Source: Haloechinothrix sp033042135 (GTDB lineage Bacteria; Actinomycetota; Actinomycetes; Mycobacteriales; Pseudonocardiaceae). Taken from it: 64,000 bases of DNA. The position numbers and the translations under genes were made by a program. Every line of letters starts with the position of its first letter. Position 1 is the stretch's first letter. The stretch spans positions 62,001 to 126,000 of the forward strand of contig NZ_WBXM01000005.1 of assembly GCF_033042135.1 (NCBI RefSeq), written 5' to 3'. Below, piece by piece: positions 35,662 through 44,466 of the stretch. Under the pieces are notes generated by a model. That model was not told the origin of the DNA. It was given only the letters and a program-made list of their open reading frames with translations, and did not search any database.

Positions 35662-37083
35662 TCAGTGCCGGGCTCCTACTCGAGAGGGCACGCTTCGGCC
35701 GTGACCGGCGGCCTCGCCTGAGTCGCTGACCTCGCTGGGCTCGCTGGTTTCGGTGGCGCTGGGCGGGACCCCGAAGGTGGTGAACGCGGCCCGATCCGGC
35801 AGCGGGTACACGGTGCGGCCGGTGAGGTGGTTGAGGATCCGCGCCGCGCGCCACGCCCCGAGGGTGAGGTCGGGCGCGCCGACGCCATGGCTGTGCATCT
35901 CCGCGTTCTGCACGTACAACCCGCCGGTGACCTGGGGATCCAGCGCCACCCGGTAGTCGCCGTCGACGCGGTACCTGCCGAGGGAATCCCAGTCGATCAG
36001 CTGCCGCAGCGGGCGCAGGAACTCGACCTCCCTCGGCGCGTACCCGGTCGCCAGCACCACCCGGTCGGTGGTGACCGTGAAGTCGTGCCGCTGCTCGACC
36101 TGGCGGCAGTTCAACCGGTAACCGGCTCGCTCCGCGCTCGCCGAGGTGACCTCCACGTTGGGCGCCAGCGTCACGTCCGGCCACTGCCCCCCGATGCCGC
36201 GCTCGTACAGCAGGTCGTAGATCGCACCGATGGTGTCGTCACTGATCGCCTTGTACAGCTGCCACTGCGCCGGGATCAGCCGCTCGCGGGTATCCGCAGG
36301 TAGCTGCCGGAAGTACTCGACGTAGTCGGGGGTGAAGTGTTCGAGACCCAACTTGGAGTACTCCATCGGCGCGAACGCTGGGGTGCGCGCCAGCCACCGC
36401 AGGCGCCACCCGTACTCCGGTTGCGCGCGCAACAGGTCGAGGAAGATCTCCGCGCCGGACTGTCCGGAGCCGACCAGCGTGATGTCGCTCGCGGTGTGCA
36501 GGGACGCGCGGTTGTCCAGGTAGCGGCTGGAATGGAAGACCCGCTGGCCGGTGAGCCCGTCGAACACGGTCGGGATTGCCGGGGCGGTCCCGACCCCCAA
36601 CACCACGTTGCGGGCGGCGACCGTGGTGGCGGCGCTGGAACCGACATCGCGGTACTCCACAAGGAAGTGCTCGGCGTCGGCATCCCAGCTCACCCGCTCC
36701 ACCCGCGATCCGAACCGGCAGGTGGGCAGGCAGTCGGCTACCCACCGGCAGTAGTGGTCGTACTCCTGCCGCGGGATGTGGAACCGCTCGGCGAAGTAGA
36801 AGGGAAAGAGCCTGCCGTGCTCGCGCAGGTAGTTCAGAAACGACCAACGGCTGGTTGGGTCGACCAGGCTCACCAGGTCGGCGAGGAACGGCACCTGCAA
36901 CACGGTGCCCTCGAGCAGCATGCCGGGGTGCCAGGCGAAGCGCTCGCTGTCCTCCAGGAACAACGCCCGCGTCCGACCCTCACCCGCGGCACCGTCTGCC
37001 AGCGCGGCCAGTGCCAGATTGAACGGCCCAATACCGACTCCCACCAGGTCGTATTCGGCCGCCGGTTGCCTGTGTCCGGTCAT
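35662..37083 (-). CDS. L-lysine/diamine N-hydroxylase (IucD/DesB-type flavin monooxygenase)
   Basis: This FAD- and NADPH-dependent enzyme hydroxylates a terminal amine, the committed step to hydroxamate siderophores. The 473-residue product has the FAD motif GVGIGPFNLALAAL at the start, the NADPH motif GSGQSGAEIFLDLL in the middle and the substrate/FAD motif LATGYAPREVEFL. With a PLP decarboxylase immediately upstream, the substrate is likely a diamine such as cadaverine, not free lysine. The ATG at 37083 lies two bases after the decarboxylase stop. Confidence 0.92.
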   Translation of the reverse strand: MTGHRQPAAEYDLVGVGIGPFNLALAALADGAAGEGRTRALFLEDSERFAWHPGMLLEGTVLQVPFLADLVSLVDPTSRWSFLNYLREHGRLFPFYFAERFHIPRQEYDHYCRWVADCLPTCRFGSRVERVSWDADAEHFLVEYRDVGSSAATTVAARNVVLGVGTAPAIPTVFDGLTGQRVFHSSRYLDNRASLHTASDITLVGSGQSGAEIFLDLLRAQPEYGWRLRWLARTPAFAPMEYSKLGLEHFTPDYVEYFRQLPADTRERLIPAQWQLYKAISDDTIGAIYDLLYERGIGGQWPDVTLAPNVEVTSASAERAGYRLNCRQVEQRHDFTVTTDRVVLATGYAPREVEFLRPLRQLIDWDSLGRYRVDGDYRVALDPQVTGGLYVQNAEMHSHGVGAPDLTLGAWRAARILNHLTGRTVYPLPDRAAFTTFGVPPSATETSEPSEVSDSGEAAGHGRSVPSRVGARH

Positions 37084-37085
37084 CC

Positions 37086-38603
37086 CTAACCGTCCTCCTC
37101 GGTTCCGGCCATCACGATCTCGTTGATCACCGCATCGATGTCGGTCTCGCTGGCGTGCGGGTTGAGCAGCGTGAGCTTGAGCCACACCGCACCGAACAAC
37201 TCGGTGCGGCCCACCACTGCCCTGCCGCTCCGCAGCAGCCTGCGCCGCAGTTCCGCGTTGACCCGGTCCGGCCTGCCGAACGCCCGGTACCGAAAGGCCA
37301 CCGTGGTCAGCGTGGGGTGCGCGGCCAGCTCCAGCGCGGGGTGAGCCTCGATCTGCTCGGCGGCGTACCTCGCGAGCGCGTGGCAGCGCTCGACCAGCTC
37401 ACCCAGCCCGCTCCTACCAAGCGCGCGCATCGTCACCGCGATCTTGAAGGCGTCGGCGCGCCTGGTGGTGCGTAGCGACCGGCCGAGCAACCCGTCGTAG
37501 CCCGCATCCTCGTCATCGGCCGGGTTGAGGTAAGCCACGCGCCGCGCAAGCGGTTCCAGCGTGTTGCCATCGGCTGCCAGGAACACCCCGGACGCGATCG
37601 GCTGCCACCCCAGCTTGTGCAGGTCCAACGCGACAGAGTCACTGCGCTCGATGCCGTCAAGCAGCGGCGCCAGCGCCCCGGACAGCAGCGCGCCTCCCCC
37701 GTAGGCGCCATCGGTGTGCAGCCAGACACGGTACTCCGCGGCGATCTCGGCGATCTCCGGCAGCGGGTCGATCGCCCCGAGGTCGGTGGTGCCGGCGGTG
37801 GCAACGATCATGGCCGGGATCCCCGTGCACTGCTCCAGCGCCCTGGCAAGCGCGGCCGGGTCCATCCGGTGACGGTCATCGACGGGGACCGCGGTCACCG
37901 AGGCCTCACCGAGTCCGAGCAGCGCGGCGTTGCGCTGCACCGAGAAGTGCGCGGCCGCGGAGCAGAAAATCCGTAACCGGTACCCGGCACCGCCCACGCC
38001 GTCGTAGGCGGGTTCGGTGCCCGCGTGCTGCCGCAGCGCCGCATCCCTGGCCAGCGCCATCCCCATCAGATTGGATTCGGTGCCACCCCCGGTGAGCACG
38101 CCGGCGGCCCGGTCCGGCCGGTAGCCGGTCAACCTCGCCAGCGCCGCGATCACCTCGGTCTCCACCGTGGTCGCCGCCGGTGCCTGGTCCCACGAATCGA
38201 GCGACGGGTTCAACGCGGCGCTGACCACCTCGGCGGCCACGGCCACCGCCAGTGGCGGGCAGTGCAGGTGCGCGGCGCACGCTGGATCCGCAGGATCCAC
38301 CGACCCCGCGGCCAGCATCCGGCTCAACCGGTCGAGCGCCTCATGGGACCCGGTTCCGGTGTCGGGTAACACCCAGCCGAGGGCATCACGGACGCGCTCG
38401 GCCAGCTCCTCCGGCGCGCGGGCGGGAGCGGGCCCGCCACGCTCGGCGATCCCGGCCGCGAGCGCCTCGACCGCAGTGCCGATCAGCGGGGACAGCCGGG
38501 CAGGTCCGCTCGGCCCGGCCGCCAGCTCGGCTCCCGGGACCAAGGGCCACTGCTCGCCATGGCCGAGCGCGGCGGGTGGTGCGGTGTTGACATCCACCGA
38601 CAT
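37086..38603 (-). CDS. PLP-dependent amino acid decarboxylase (DesA-like)
   Basis: This is a 505-residue group II decarboxylase with TGGGTESNLM (phosphate-binding), TDGAYGG (D298) and the PLP lysine K330 in LDLHKLGW. In siderophore operons such enzymes turn lysine into cadaverine (desferrioxamine, bisucaberin) or diaminobutyrate into diaminopropane (rhizobactin 1021). No partner aminotransferase for diaminobutyrate is present, so lysine is favoured. This is the first gene of the operon; two iron boxes lie 31-69 bp upstream of its ATG. Confidence 0.9.
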   Translation of the reverse strand: MSVDVNTAPPAALGHGEQWPLVPGAELAAGPSGPARLSPLIGTAVEALAAGIAERGGPAPARAPEELAERVRDALGWVLPDTGTGSHEALDRLSRMLAAGSVDPADPACAAHLHCPPLAVAVAAEVVSAALNPSLDSWDQAPAATTVETEVIAALARLTGYRPDRAAGVLTGGGTESNLMGMALARDAALRQHAGTEPAYDGVGGAGYRLRIFCSAAAHFSVQRNAALLGLGEASVTAVPVDDRHRMDPAALARALEQCTGIPAMIVATAGTTDLGAIDPLPEIAEIAAEYRVWLHTDGAYGGGALLSGALAPLLDGIERSDSVALDLHKLGWQPIASGVFLAADGNTLEPLARRVAYLNPADDEDAGYDGLLGRSLRTTRRADAFKIAVTMRALGRSGLGELVERCHALARYAAEQIEAHPALELAAHPTLTTVAFRYRAFGRPDRVNAELRRRLLRSGRAVVGRTELFGAVWLKLTLLNPHASETDIDAVINEIVMAGTEEDG

Positions 38604-38633
38604 GGGTTCGCTCCCAACGACGAAAAGATCATC

Positions 38634-38652
38634 TTAGGCAAGGCTAACCTAT
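38634..38652. promoter_or_regulatory. Iron box 1 (IdeR/DtxR-type operator)
   Basis: TTAGGCAAGGCTAACCTAT matches the 19-bp DtxR/IdeR consensus TTAGGTTAGGCTAACCTAA at 16 positions. It lies 30 bp upstream of the decarboxylase start and should repress the biosynthesis operon when Fe2+ is plentiful. Confidence 0.9.
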
Positions 38653-38653
38653 A

Positions 38654-38672
38654 ATAGGTAAGGCTAACCTAC
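38654..38672. promoter_or_regulatory. Iron box 2, tandem copy
   Basis: ATAGGTAAGGCTAACCTAC matches the same consensus at 16 of 19 positions. It follows box 1 after a single base, a 20-bp centre-to-centre step, about two helix turns. Two dimer pairs could bind side by side on one face. Confidence 0.9.
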
Positions 38673-38719
38673 AAGAGGGGAAAACGAACTCGATCCGGGG
38701 ATACGCTCGTCACAGCGCG

Positions 38720-40768
38720 TCACACGCGCCGGAGCAACCAGATCAAGTAGGGAGCGCCGATCAGCGCCGTGACGACCCCGACCGGGATCTCCACGGGAGC
38801 GAGCAGCGTTCGGCCAACCGCGTCGGCGCCGACCACCAGGGTCGCGCCCAGCAACGCGGCGACGGGCACCAGCCGGGCCGTTGCCGACCCCACGATGCGC
38901 CGGGCGAGGTGGGGCGCGACCAACCCGACGAACCCGACCGTGCCTACCGCGGCCGCGGTTCCCGCGGCCAGCACCGCCGCACCGCCGAGAACCAACACGC
39001 GGGTACGGGACAGCCCCAGCCCGAGCGCCCTCGGCAACACGTTACCCAGCGCAAGCAGGTCCACCGGCCGGGCGAGGACCACCAGCAACGCGACGATCAG
39101 CACCGGCAGCACGAGCCAGCCGACCGCCGTGAGATCGCGCGCGTAGGTGCTGCCAGACAACCAGGTCAGTGCCGAGGACAGGTTCATCTCGGCCCCGGTG
39201 ACCATGAGGTGCACCAGCGCCTGCGCCGTGTACCCGCAGCCGAGGCCGACCAGCACCACGCGGGTGGGATCGATGCCCGAGGACGTGCCCGCGATGAGCA
39301 ACACCAGTCCGAGCGTGAGCACCCCGCCCACCGCGGCCGAGAGTGGAAGCATGACGGCAGGCGCAGCGGGCAGCACCAGGATCACCAGCACGGCCCCCAC
39401 CGCCGCGCCCTGGGTCACGCCGATCAGGTTGGGCTCGGCGATCGGGTTGCGCACCACCGCCTGGACCGCCACACCGGCCACGGCCAGGCACGCGCCAGCA
39501 AGCGCGGCCACCACGATGCGCGGAGCGCGGTACGAGACCACGGCGTCGGCGCCCCCGTCGCCGGATCCGAACAGCACCGCCGCCAACTCCCCCCAGGCAA
39601 CCGGTACATCGCCTGCCCGCAGCCCGAGCAGCACCACGACGCCGAGCGCGGCCAGCGCCGCGAGCAGTACGGCCGTGAACCGCCCCGCAGGCAACACCCG
39701 CGCGGCGGTCACCGCCGCGCCGACGTCGGCATCCCCTGTGGTGATGCGGCGGGCCAGCAGCACGAACACCGGACCGCCGAGCAGCGCCGTGAGCACCCCG
39801 ACGGGCAGCTCGCCGTAACCAGCCGAGGGTGGCTGCACCAGCTGCGCGGTCGCGTCGGCCGTCAGCACCAGGGTTGCCCCCAGCAGGGCAGCCAGCGGCA
39901 GGCGTGTCCCGTGGGCGGTCACGCCGATCGACCGCACCGCAACCGGGGCGATCAACCCGACGAACGCCACGGGCCCTGCGACGGTGACGGCAGTGGCGGC
40001 CAACCACACCGACACGACCAGAGCGGCTGGGCGGACCCGGTGTACCCGCACCCCCATGGCCTCCGCGGTTTCGTCGCCGAGCGCCAGCAAGTCGAGCTGC
40101 CGCGCGAACCCCAGCGCGACGACCGCGGCGACCAGCACGACCGCGCCAGCCAGCAGCGGCCGGTCCAGCCCGGACTGCAGCAACGAGCCGTGTCCCCAGA
40201 AGTACAGGCCCCTGGTGCTGTTCTCGTCGACGATCTGCAGGAAATCCGCGGCTGCTGTGGCGGCCAGCATGACGGTCGCACCGGCGAGCAGCACCCTGCC
40301 CGGGGTGAGCACCCCACCCGAAACCAGCAGATACACCACCAGCGCGGCGAGCAGGCCACCGGCGAAGGCGACGAGTCCACCGCCGAGCACGCCCACGTTG
40401 ACCCCGGTCACCGTCACCAGGACCACCGCGAGGTAGGCACCCGCGCTGACGCCCAGGGTGTCAGGAGAGGCCAACGGATTTCGCGTTACGCCTTGCAGCA
40501 GGACCCCCGAGAGCCCCAGCGCTACGCCGGTCACGAGCCCTGCGAGCGTGCGAGGCAGCCTGCTGTCCCAGAACACCGCCTCGGTGCGCGGGTCGGCCGT
40601 TCCCGCGAGCAGGCTTCCAAGATCGGCAAGCCCGACCTCGGAGGCCCCGAGACCGATGTGGACGAGCACGACACCAACCAGCGCCGCCACGACCGCGCCG
40701 CCCACCAACGTGACCGGTGGGCGGCGCGGTAACCGGCGTGTCCTGCTCGGCGCCGGGTCAGTCAGCAA
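38720..40768 (-). CDS. Double-length FecCD-family siderophore ABC permease
   Basis: This is a 682-residue membrane protein made of two FecCD/BtuC-like halves (about 1-345 and 360-682), each with about nine to ten helices. Each repeats the family segment RNPLASPDTLGVSAGA / RNPIAEPNLIGVTQGA and the coupling loop GPVAFVGLIAP / GTVGFVGLVAPH. Such fused permeases are of the FhuB type. The first usable start is a TTG at 40768 overlapping the lipoprotein gene by 11 bases; a GTG 18 codons later is an alternative. It is the last gene of the uptake operon. Confidence 0.92.
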   Translation of the reverse strand: MLTDPAPSRTRRLPRRPPVTLVGGAVVAALVGVVLVHIGLGASEVGLADLGSLLAGTADPRTEAVFWDSRLPRTLAGLVTGVALGLSGVLLQGVTRNPLASPDTLGVSAGAYLAVVLVTVTGVNVGVLGGGLVAFAGGLLAALVVYLLVSGGVLTPGRVLLAGATVMLAATAAADFLQIVDENSTRGLYFWGHGSLLQSGLDRPLLAGAVVLVAAVVALGFARQLDLLALGDETAEAMGVRVHRVRPAALVVSVWLAATAVTVAGPVAFVGLIAPVAVRSIGVTAHGTRLPLAALLGATLVLTADATAQLVQPPSAGYGELPVGVLTALLGGPVFVLLARRITTGDADVGAAVTAARVLPAGRFTAVLLAALAALGVVVLLGLRAGDVPVAWGELAAVLFGSGDGGADAVVSYRAPRIVVAALAGACLAVAGVAVQAVVRNPIAEPNLIGVTQGAAVGAVLVILVLPAAPAVMLPLSAAVGGVLTLGLVLLIAGTSSGIDPTRVVLVGLGCGYTAQALVHLMVTGAEMNLSSALTWLSGSTYARDLTAVGWLVLPVLIVALLVVLARPVDLLALGNVLPRALGLGLSRTRVLVLGGAAVLAAGTAAAVGTVGFVGLVAPHLARRIVGSATARLVPVAALLGATLVVGADAVGRTLLAPVEIPVGVVTALIGAPYLIWLLRRV

Positions 40769-41729
40769 TGGCCGACGCCGACTCGTCCAGCAGCATCATC
40801 GCCGAAAGCGGGCCACCGAACAGCCACGTTCCCGGATCGAGGGCTGCCACCCTGTCCTCCGCCACGAACGGCAGATCCTGCCACACGGCGTTATCACTGA
40901 GCTCGCCTGCGAACGGGTCGTCGCCGGGCAAAGATACGTACAGGAACGTCGCATCGTCCTCGATCTGGGTGAGGCTTTCGACACCGACCGTGGTCATCCC
41001 CCACTCGTCGGGATCACCCTGCCAACCGTTGTGCAGGCCGGCTTCCTCGAGCAGCATCGCGGCCATGGCTTCGCTGGTGAACAGCCGGATCGTGGGAGCG
41101 CCTTCCTCAGAGAAGCCCTGCGCTAGGGCGAAGGTCGCTCCTTCGGCGCCTGCCTCGGCGAGCCGTTCGCCGGTCTCGGCGATGCGCTCCTCCAGCGCCT
41201 CCAGGACGTCGGCGGCCTCGTCCTCCCTGCCGACCGCGGTGGCGAGCTCGGTGAAGTTGGTGCGCATCGTCTCCAACTCGGGGTCCGCCGTCGGATCGAA
41301 TGCCAGCACCGGCGCGATCTCCGAGAGCTGATCGTAATTCTCGGCCAGCCGCTCGTCATCGGAGACGATCAAGTCGGGCTCCAGCGCGCGGATCGACTCG
41401 ATGCTGGGCTCCTGACGGGTGCCCACGTCGGTCACGCCGTCCGGAAGTTCGGCACCAGCTGCCGAGACCCACTCCTGATAGCCCTCGGTGTCGGCCACCC
41501 CAACCGGCTCCACGCCGAGCGCGAGCAGATTCTCGGTGGCGGAGTACTCGAGCGAGATCACGTTCGTCGCCTGCTCGTCCAAGGCTACCTCACCCCGCGC
41601 GGTGTTCACGGTGATCTCCCCGTCAGCGCCAGCCTCATCCGCGGTGCCCGCACCGCAGCCGGCCACGGTGAACGCCAGCACCACCGCACAACCCAAGACA
41701 GCCGAGCTGCGAGCGCGACTGGTGTCCAT
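40758..41729 (-). CDS. Iron-siderophore-binding lipoprotein (FecB/FepB type)
   Basis: This is a 323-residue substrate-binding lipoprotein: a signal peptide with lipobox FTVAGC near residue 25, then a short acidic linker and a helical-backbone binding fold (ISLEYSATENLLALGVEPVGV, EPSIESIRALEPDLIVSDD). The mature protein is very acidic. It should capture the ferric siderophore outside the membrane and hand it to the fused permease. It lies between the ATPase (71 bp) and the permease (overlap) on the same strand. Confidence 0.92.
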   Translation of the reverse strand: MDTSRARSSAVLGCAVVLAFTVAGCGAGTADEAGADGEITVNTARGEVALDEQATNVISLEYSATENLLALGVEPVGVADTEGYQEWVSAAGAELPDGVTDVGTRQEPSIESIRALEPDLIVSDDERLAENYDQLSEIAPVLAFDPTADPELETMRTNFTELATAVGREDEAADVLEALEERIAETGERLAEAGAEGATFALAQGFSEEGAPTIRLFTSEAMAAMLLEEAGLHNGWQGDPDEWGMTTVGVESLTQIEDDATFLYVSLPGDDPFAGELSDNAVWQDLPFVAEDRVAALDPGTWLFGGPLSAMMLLDESASAIAD

Positions 41730-41800
41730 ACTTCACACTCCTTATCGGAAATCGATTGAACCGCTGGAAACTCACCAGGAGGGAATCGTCGGGTGTGTAC

Positions 41801-42607
41801 TCACGCCGTCACCGGCTCCCGCCGTCGCGGGAAGCACGCCAGGTAACCGGACTCCGGGTCCCGCATCACCGTGACGTCGATGCCGAACGCCCGGTGGATC
41901 GCGCTCGAGGTGAGCACCGACTCGGGCGGTCCGGAACACAGCACGCCTTTCTCGGCGAGCACCACCACCGTGTCGGCGTAAGCGGCGGCCTGCATCAGGT
42001 CATGCAACACGACACCGCACGCGATGCCGTGGTCGCGAGCCAGCGCCCGTACCACGTCCAGCACCTCGAACTGGTGCCGCAGATCCAGGTACGTGGTGGG
42101 CTCATCGAGCAGCACGATGTCCGCGCGCTGCGCCAGCACCGTCGCCAGCCAAGCGCGTTGCCGCTCACCACCGGACAGTTCGTCCAGTCGAGCGGCGGCC
42201 AGCGGCTCGGCGTCGGTGACCGCCAGTGCCCACTCGACGGCCTCGGTGTCCTCCGGGCGGTGGCGGCCGAGCGCGCCCCGGTGCGCGTAACGGCCGTGCC
42301 GTACCAGTTCCCGCACGGTCAGCCCGGCAGGCACCTGCGGTGTCTGCGGCAAGAACGCCACCCGACGAGCCAGCGCCCGGCGCGAGTACGACTCCAGCGG
42401 CGCGCCCCCGACCCGCACCTCCCCGGCCAGTGCCGGTTGCAGACCGGCGATCGTGCGCAACACCGTCGATTTCCCGCAGCCGTTCGGGCCGACCAGCACG
42501 GTGAGCTCACCGGCGGTGAAGCCGAGCGATACGTCGCTGACCACGCGATGCGCGCCGTGTCCAGCTGCCAGCCCGTCCACGCTGAGCAGCACCCGGCCGT
42601 ACGTCAT
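41801..42607 (-). CDS. ABC transporter ATP-binding protein for ferric siderophore
   Basis: This is a 268-residue FecE/FhuC-type ATPase with Walker A GPNGCGKST, the signature LSGGERQR, Walker B VLLDEPT and the D-loop/switch His in GVVLHD. The ATG at 42607 follows GGGAGG at good spacing; a GTG two codons upstream is possible. An iron box lies 38 bp upstream, so this gene heads the ATPase-lipoprotein-permease operon. Confidence 0.94.
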   Translation of the reverse strand: MTYGRVLLSVDGLAAGHGAHRVVSDVSLGFTAGELTVLVGPNGCGKSTVLRTIAGLQPALAGEVRVGGAPLESYSRRALARRVAFLPQTPQVPAGLTVRELVRHGRYAHRGALGRHRPEDTEAVEWALAVTDAEPLAAARLDELSGGERQRAWLATVLAQRADIVLLDEPTTYLDLRHQFEVLDVVRALARDHGIACGVVLHDLMQAAAYADTVVVLAEKGVLCSGPPESVLTSSAIHRAFGIDVTVMRDPESGYLACFPRRREPVTA

Positions 42608-42645
42608 ACCCACCTCCCGCGTGACGACGGAGCCACTCTAACGAA

Positions 42646-42664
42646 GAAGGTAAGGCAAACCTAA
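42646..42664. promoter_or_regulatory. Iron box 3, uptake operon
   Basis: GAAGGTAAGGCAAACCTAA matches the DtxR/IdeR consensus at 15 of 19 positions. It lies 38 bp upstream of the ABC ATPase start, giving this operon its own iron control, separate from the biosynthesis operon. Confidence 0.82.
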
Positions 42665-42715
42665 CGATCTGGGAATCCTGACGGTATCAGATACGTCACA
42701 ACGGAGCAGCGGTTC

Positions 42716-43330
42716 TCAGCCGTCGAGCAGCCCGCGGCGGCCGAGCTGTTTCCTGGTGGTTTCGGCGTCGACGAAGTGTTCGGCGTCGATACCCAGCGCA
42801 CGCGCTGCCTCGATGTTGCGGGGCAGGTCGTCGGTGAAGAAGGTCCGTTCCGGGCGCAGCCCGTACCGCTCCAGCAACGTCCGATAGATCGCAGGCGCAG
42901 GCTTGGTCACCCCTTCCTGCCCCGAGATTACGGCACCGTGCAGGCCGCCGAGGAAGTCCCAGGAGGCCACCGCGTCCCGCCACTTCGCCAGCGAGATATT
43001 GCTGAGCACGTACAGCGGGATCCCGGCCTGCCGGAGCTCGTCGAGCACCTCGGGCATGCCAGGTATCGGTCCGGCGATCATCTCGTCCCAGCGGTCGTGG
43101 TAGGCCCCGATGAAATCCGCGTAGCCGGGGAACCGGGCGGCGCGCTCGGCGACTGCCCGGCCCCATGGACGCCCGGCGTCCTGCTCGGCGTTCCATTCGG
43201 CGGGACAGACCTCGGACAGGAAGTAGGTCCGTTCGGATTCGTCCGGGATGAGGGTGGAGTACAGGTACTCAGGGTTCCAATCAAGCAGGACCCCGCCGAG
43301 GTCGAAGACGGCCGCGTGCACGTTCGGCAC
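42716..43330 (-). CDS. HAD-superfamily hydrolase
   Basis: This is a 204-residue HAD-IA phosphatase-like protein with motif I AVFDLGGVLLDW, motif II YVLSNIS, a Lys in VTKPAPAIY and motif III FFTDDLPRNIEAARALG. Gly replaces the second Asp of motif I, as in the YihX/glucose-1-phosphatase branch, which still hydrolyses some phosphates. The substrate is unknown. No ATG is available; GTG at 43330 is chosen, with another at 43321. It is divergent from moaA across 77 bp. Confidence 0.85.
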   Translation of the reverse strand: MPNVHAAVFDLGGVLLDWNPEYLYSTLIPDESERTYFLSEVCPAEWNAEQDAGRPWGRAVAERAARFPGYADFIGAYHDRWDEMIAGPIPGMPEVLDELRQAGIPLYVLSNISLAKWRDAVASWDFLGGLHGAVISGQEGVTKPAPAIYRTLLERYGLRPERTFFTDDLPRNIEAARALGIDAEHFVDAETTRKQLGRRGLLDG

Positions 43331-43407
43331 GATATCGTAGTCGGTTACGCTCCCAGCACCTACCGTGGAAGGTGCCGGGAGACGGCAGCGAGGATGGGAG
43401 AACCGCG

Positions 43408-44451
43408 ATGGAGATGCCGGTCGGTACCAGCGAGCGGGCGAAGCCGTCCGACCAGATGGGCAGGTCGCTGCGGGACCTGCGCGTCTCGGTGACGGATCGC
43501 TGCAACTTCCGGTGTCGCTACTGCATGCCACGCGAGGTGTTCGGCCCCGAGCACGCCTTCCTGCCGAAGGCGGAGCTGTTGAGCTTCGAGGAGATCACCC
43601 GGCTGGTGCGGGCCTTCGCCGGGCTCGGGGTGTGCAAGATCCGGCTGACCGGGGGCGAACCGCTGTTGCGGGCCGAGCTGGAACGGCTGGTCGAGATGGT
43701 GGCCGCCGTCGAGGGCATCACCGACATCGCACTCACCACCAACGCCTCGCTGCTCGGCGCGAAGGCCGCCACGCTGCGCGAGGCCGGGTTGTCCCGGGTC
43801 ACGGTTAGCCTCGACTCGCTGGACCCCGAAAGGTTCGCCGCGATCAGCGACACCCAGGTCCCGTTGACACGGGTGCTGGACGGGATGGCGGCGGCCGAGC
43901 AGGCGGGCCTGACCCCGGTCAAGATCAACGCGGTGATCAAGCGCGGGCTCAACGACGGCGACGACATCCTCGGGCTGGCCGCGCACGGCCGGGAGACCGG
44001 CAGGGTGGTGCGCTTCATCGAGTACATGGATGTCGGCACCACCAACGGGTGGCGGCTGGACGACGTGGTCCCCGCCCGCGAGATCGTCGACCGCATCCAC
44101 GCCGAATGGCCGCTGGAGGCGGTAGAGCCCGCCTACTCGGGTGAGGTGGCCAACCGCTACCGGTACGCCGACGGGGCAGGCGAGATCGGCGTCATCAGCT
44201 CTGTCACCCAGCCCTTCTGCGGCACCTGCACCCGCGCCCGGCTTTCGGCCCAGGGGGAACTGTTCACCTGCCTGTTCGGCACCAAGGGCCACGATCTGCG
44301 CGGCCTGCTGCGCGACGAGTGCGCGACCGACGAGGAGCTGGACGAGCGACTGCGCTCGATCTGGCGCGTGCGTGCGGACCGCTACTCTGAACTGCGCACT
44401 GCCGAGACGGCCCGGCACCCCAAAGTGGAGATGTCCTACATCGGAGGCTAG
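43408..44451 (+). CDS. moaA: GTP 3',8-cyclase (molybdenum cofactor synthesis)
   Basis: This radical SAM enzyme starts molybdopterin synthesis from GTP. The 347-residue product has the N-terminal cluster motif CNFRCRYC (C32, C36, C39), the LTGGEPLLR loop, a second C-terminal cluster (CGTCTRARLSAQGELFTC) and the essential C-terminal Gly-Gly. The ATG at 43408 follows AGGATGGGAG; earlier in-frame starts lack a site. No other moa genes are nearby, so the pathway must be completed elsewhere. Confidence 0.96.
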   Translation: MEMPVGTSERAKPSDQMGRSLRDLRVSVTDRCNFRCRYCMPREVFGPEHAFLPKAELLSFEEITRLVRAFAGLGVCKIRLTGGEPLLRAELERLVEMVAAVEGITDIALTTNASLLGAKAATLREAGLSRVTVSLDSLDPERFAAISDTQVPLTRVLDGMAAAEQAGLTPVKINAVIKRGLNDGDDILGLAAHGRETGRVVRFIEYMDVGTTNGWRLDDVVPAREIVDRIHAEWPLEAVEPAYSGEVANRYRYADGAGEIGVISSVTQPFCGTCTRARLSAQGELFTCLFGTKGHDLRGLLRDECATDEELDERLRSIWRVRADRYSELRTAETARHPKVEMSYIGG

Positions 44452-44466
44452 CGCCGAGGTGTGGGG

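Noticed and set aside
35662..37185. Upstream extension of the N-hydroxylase to 37185
   Set aside because: The extension lies inside the decarboxylase gene and lacks similarity; the ATG at 37083 places the FAD motif at the proper distance.
42716..43531. Upstream extension of the HAD protein to 43531
   Set aside because: The extra residues overlap the moaA start region and read as low-complexity Ser/Pro/Arg sequence; HAD motif I should lie close to the N-terminus.
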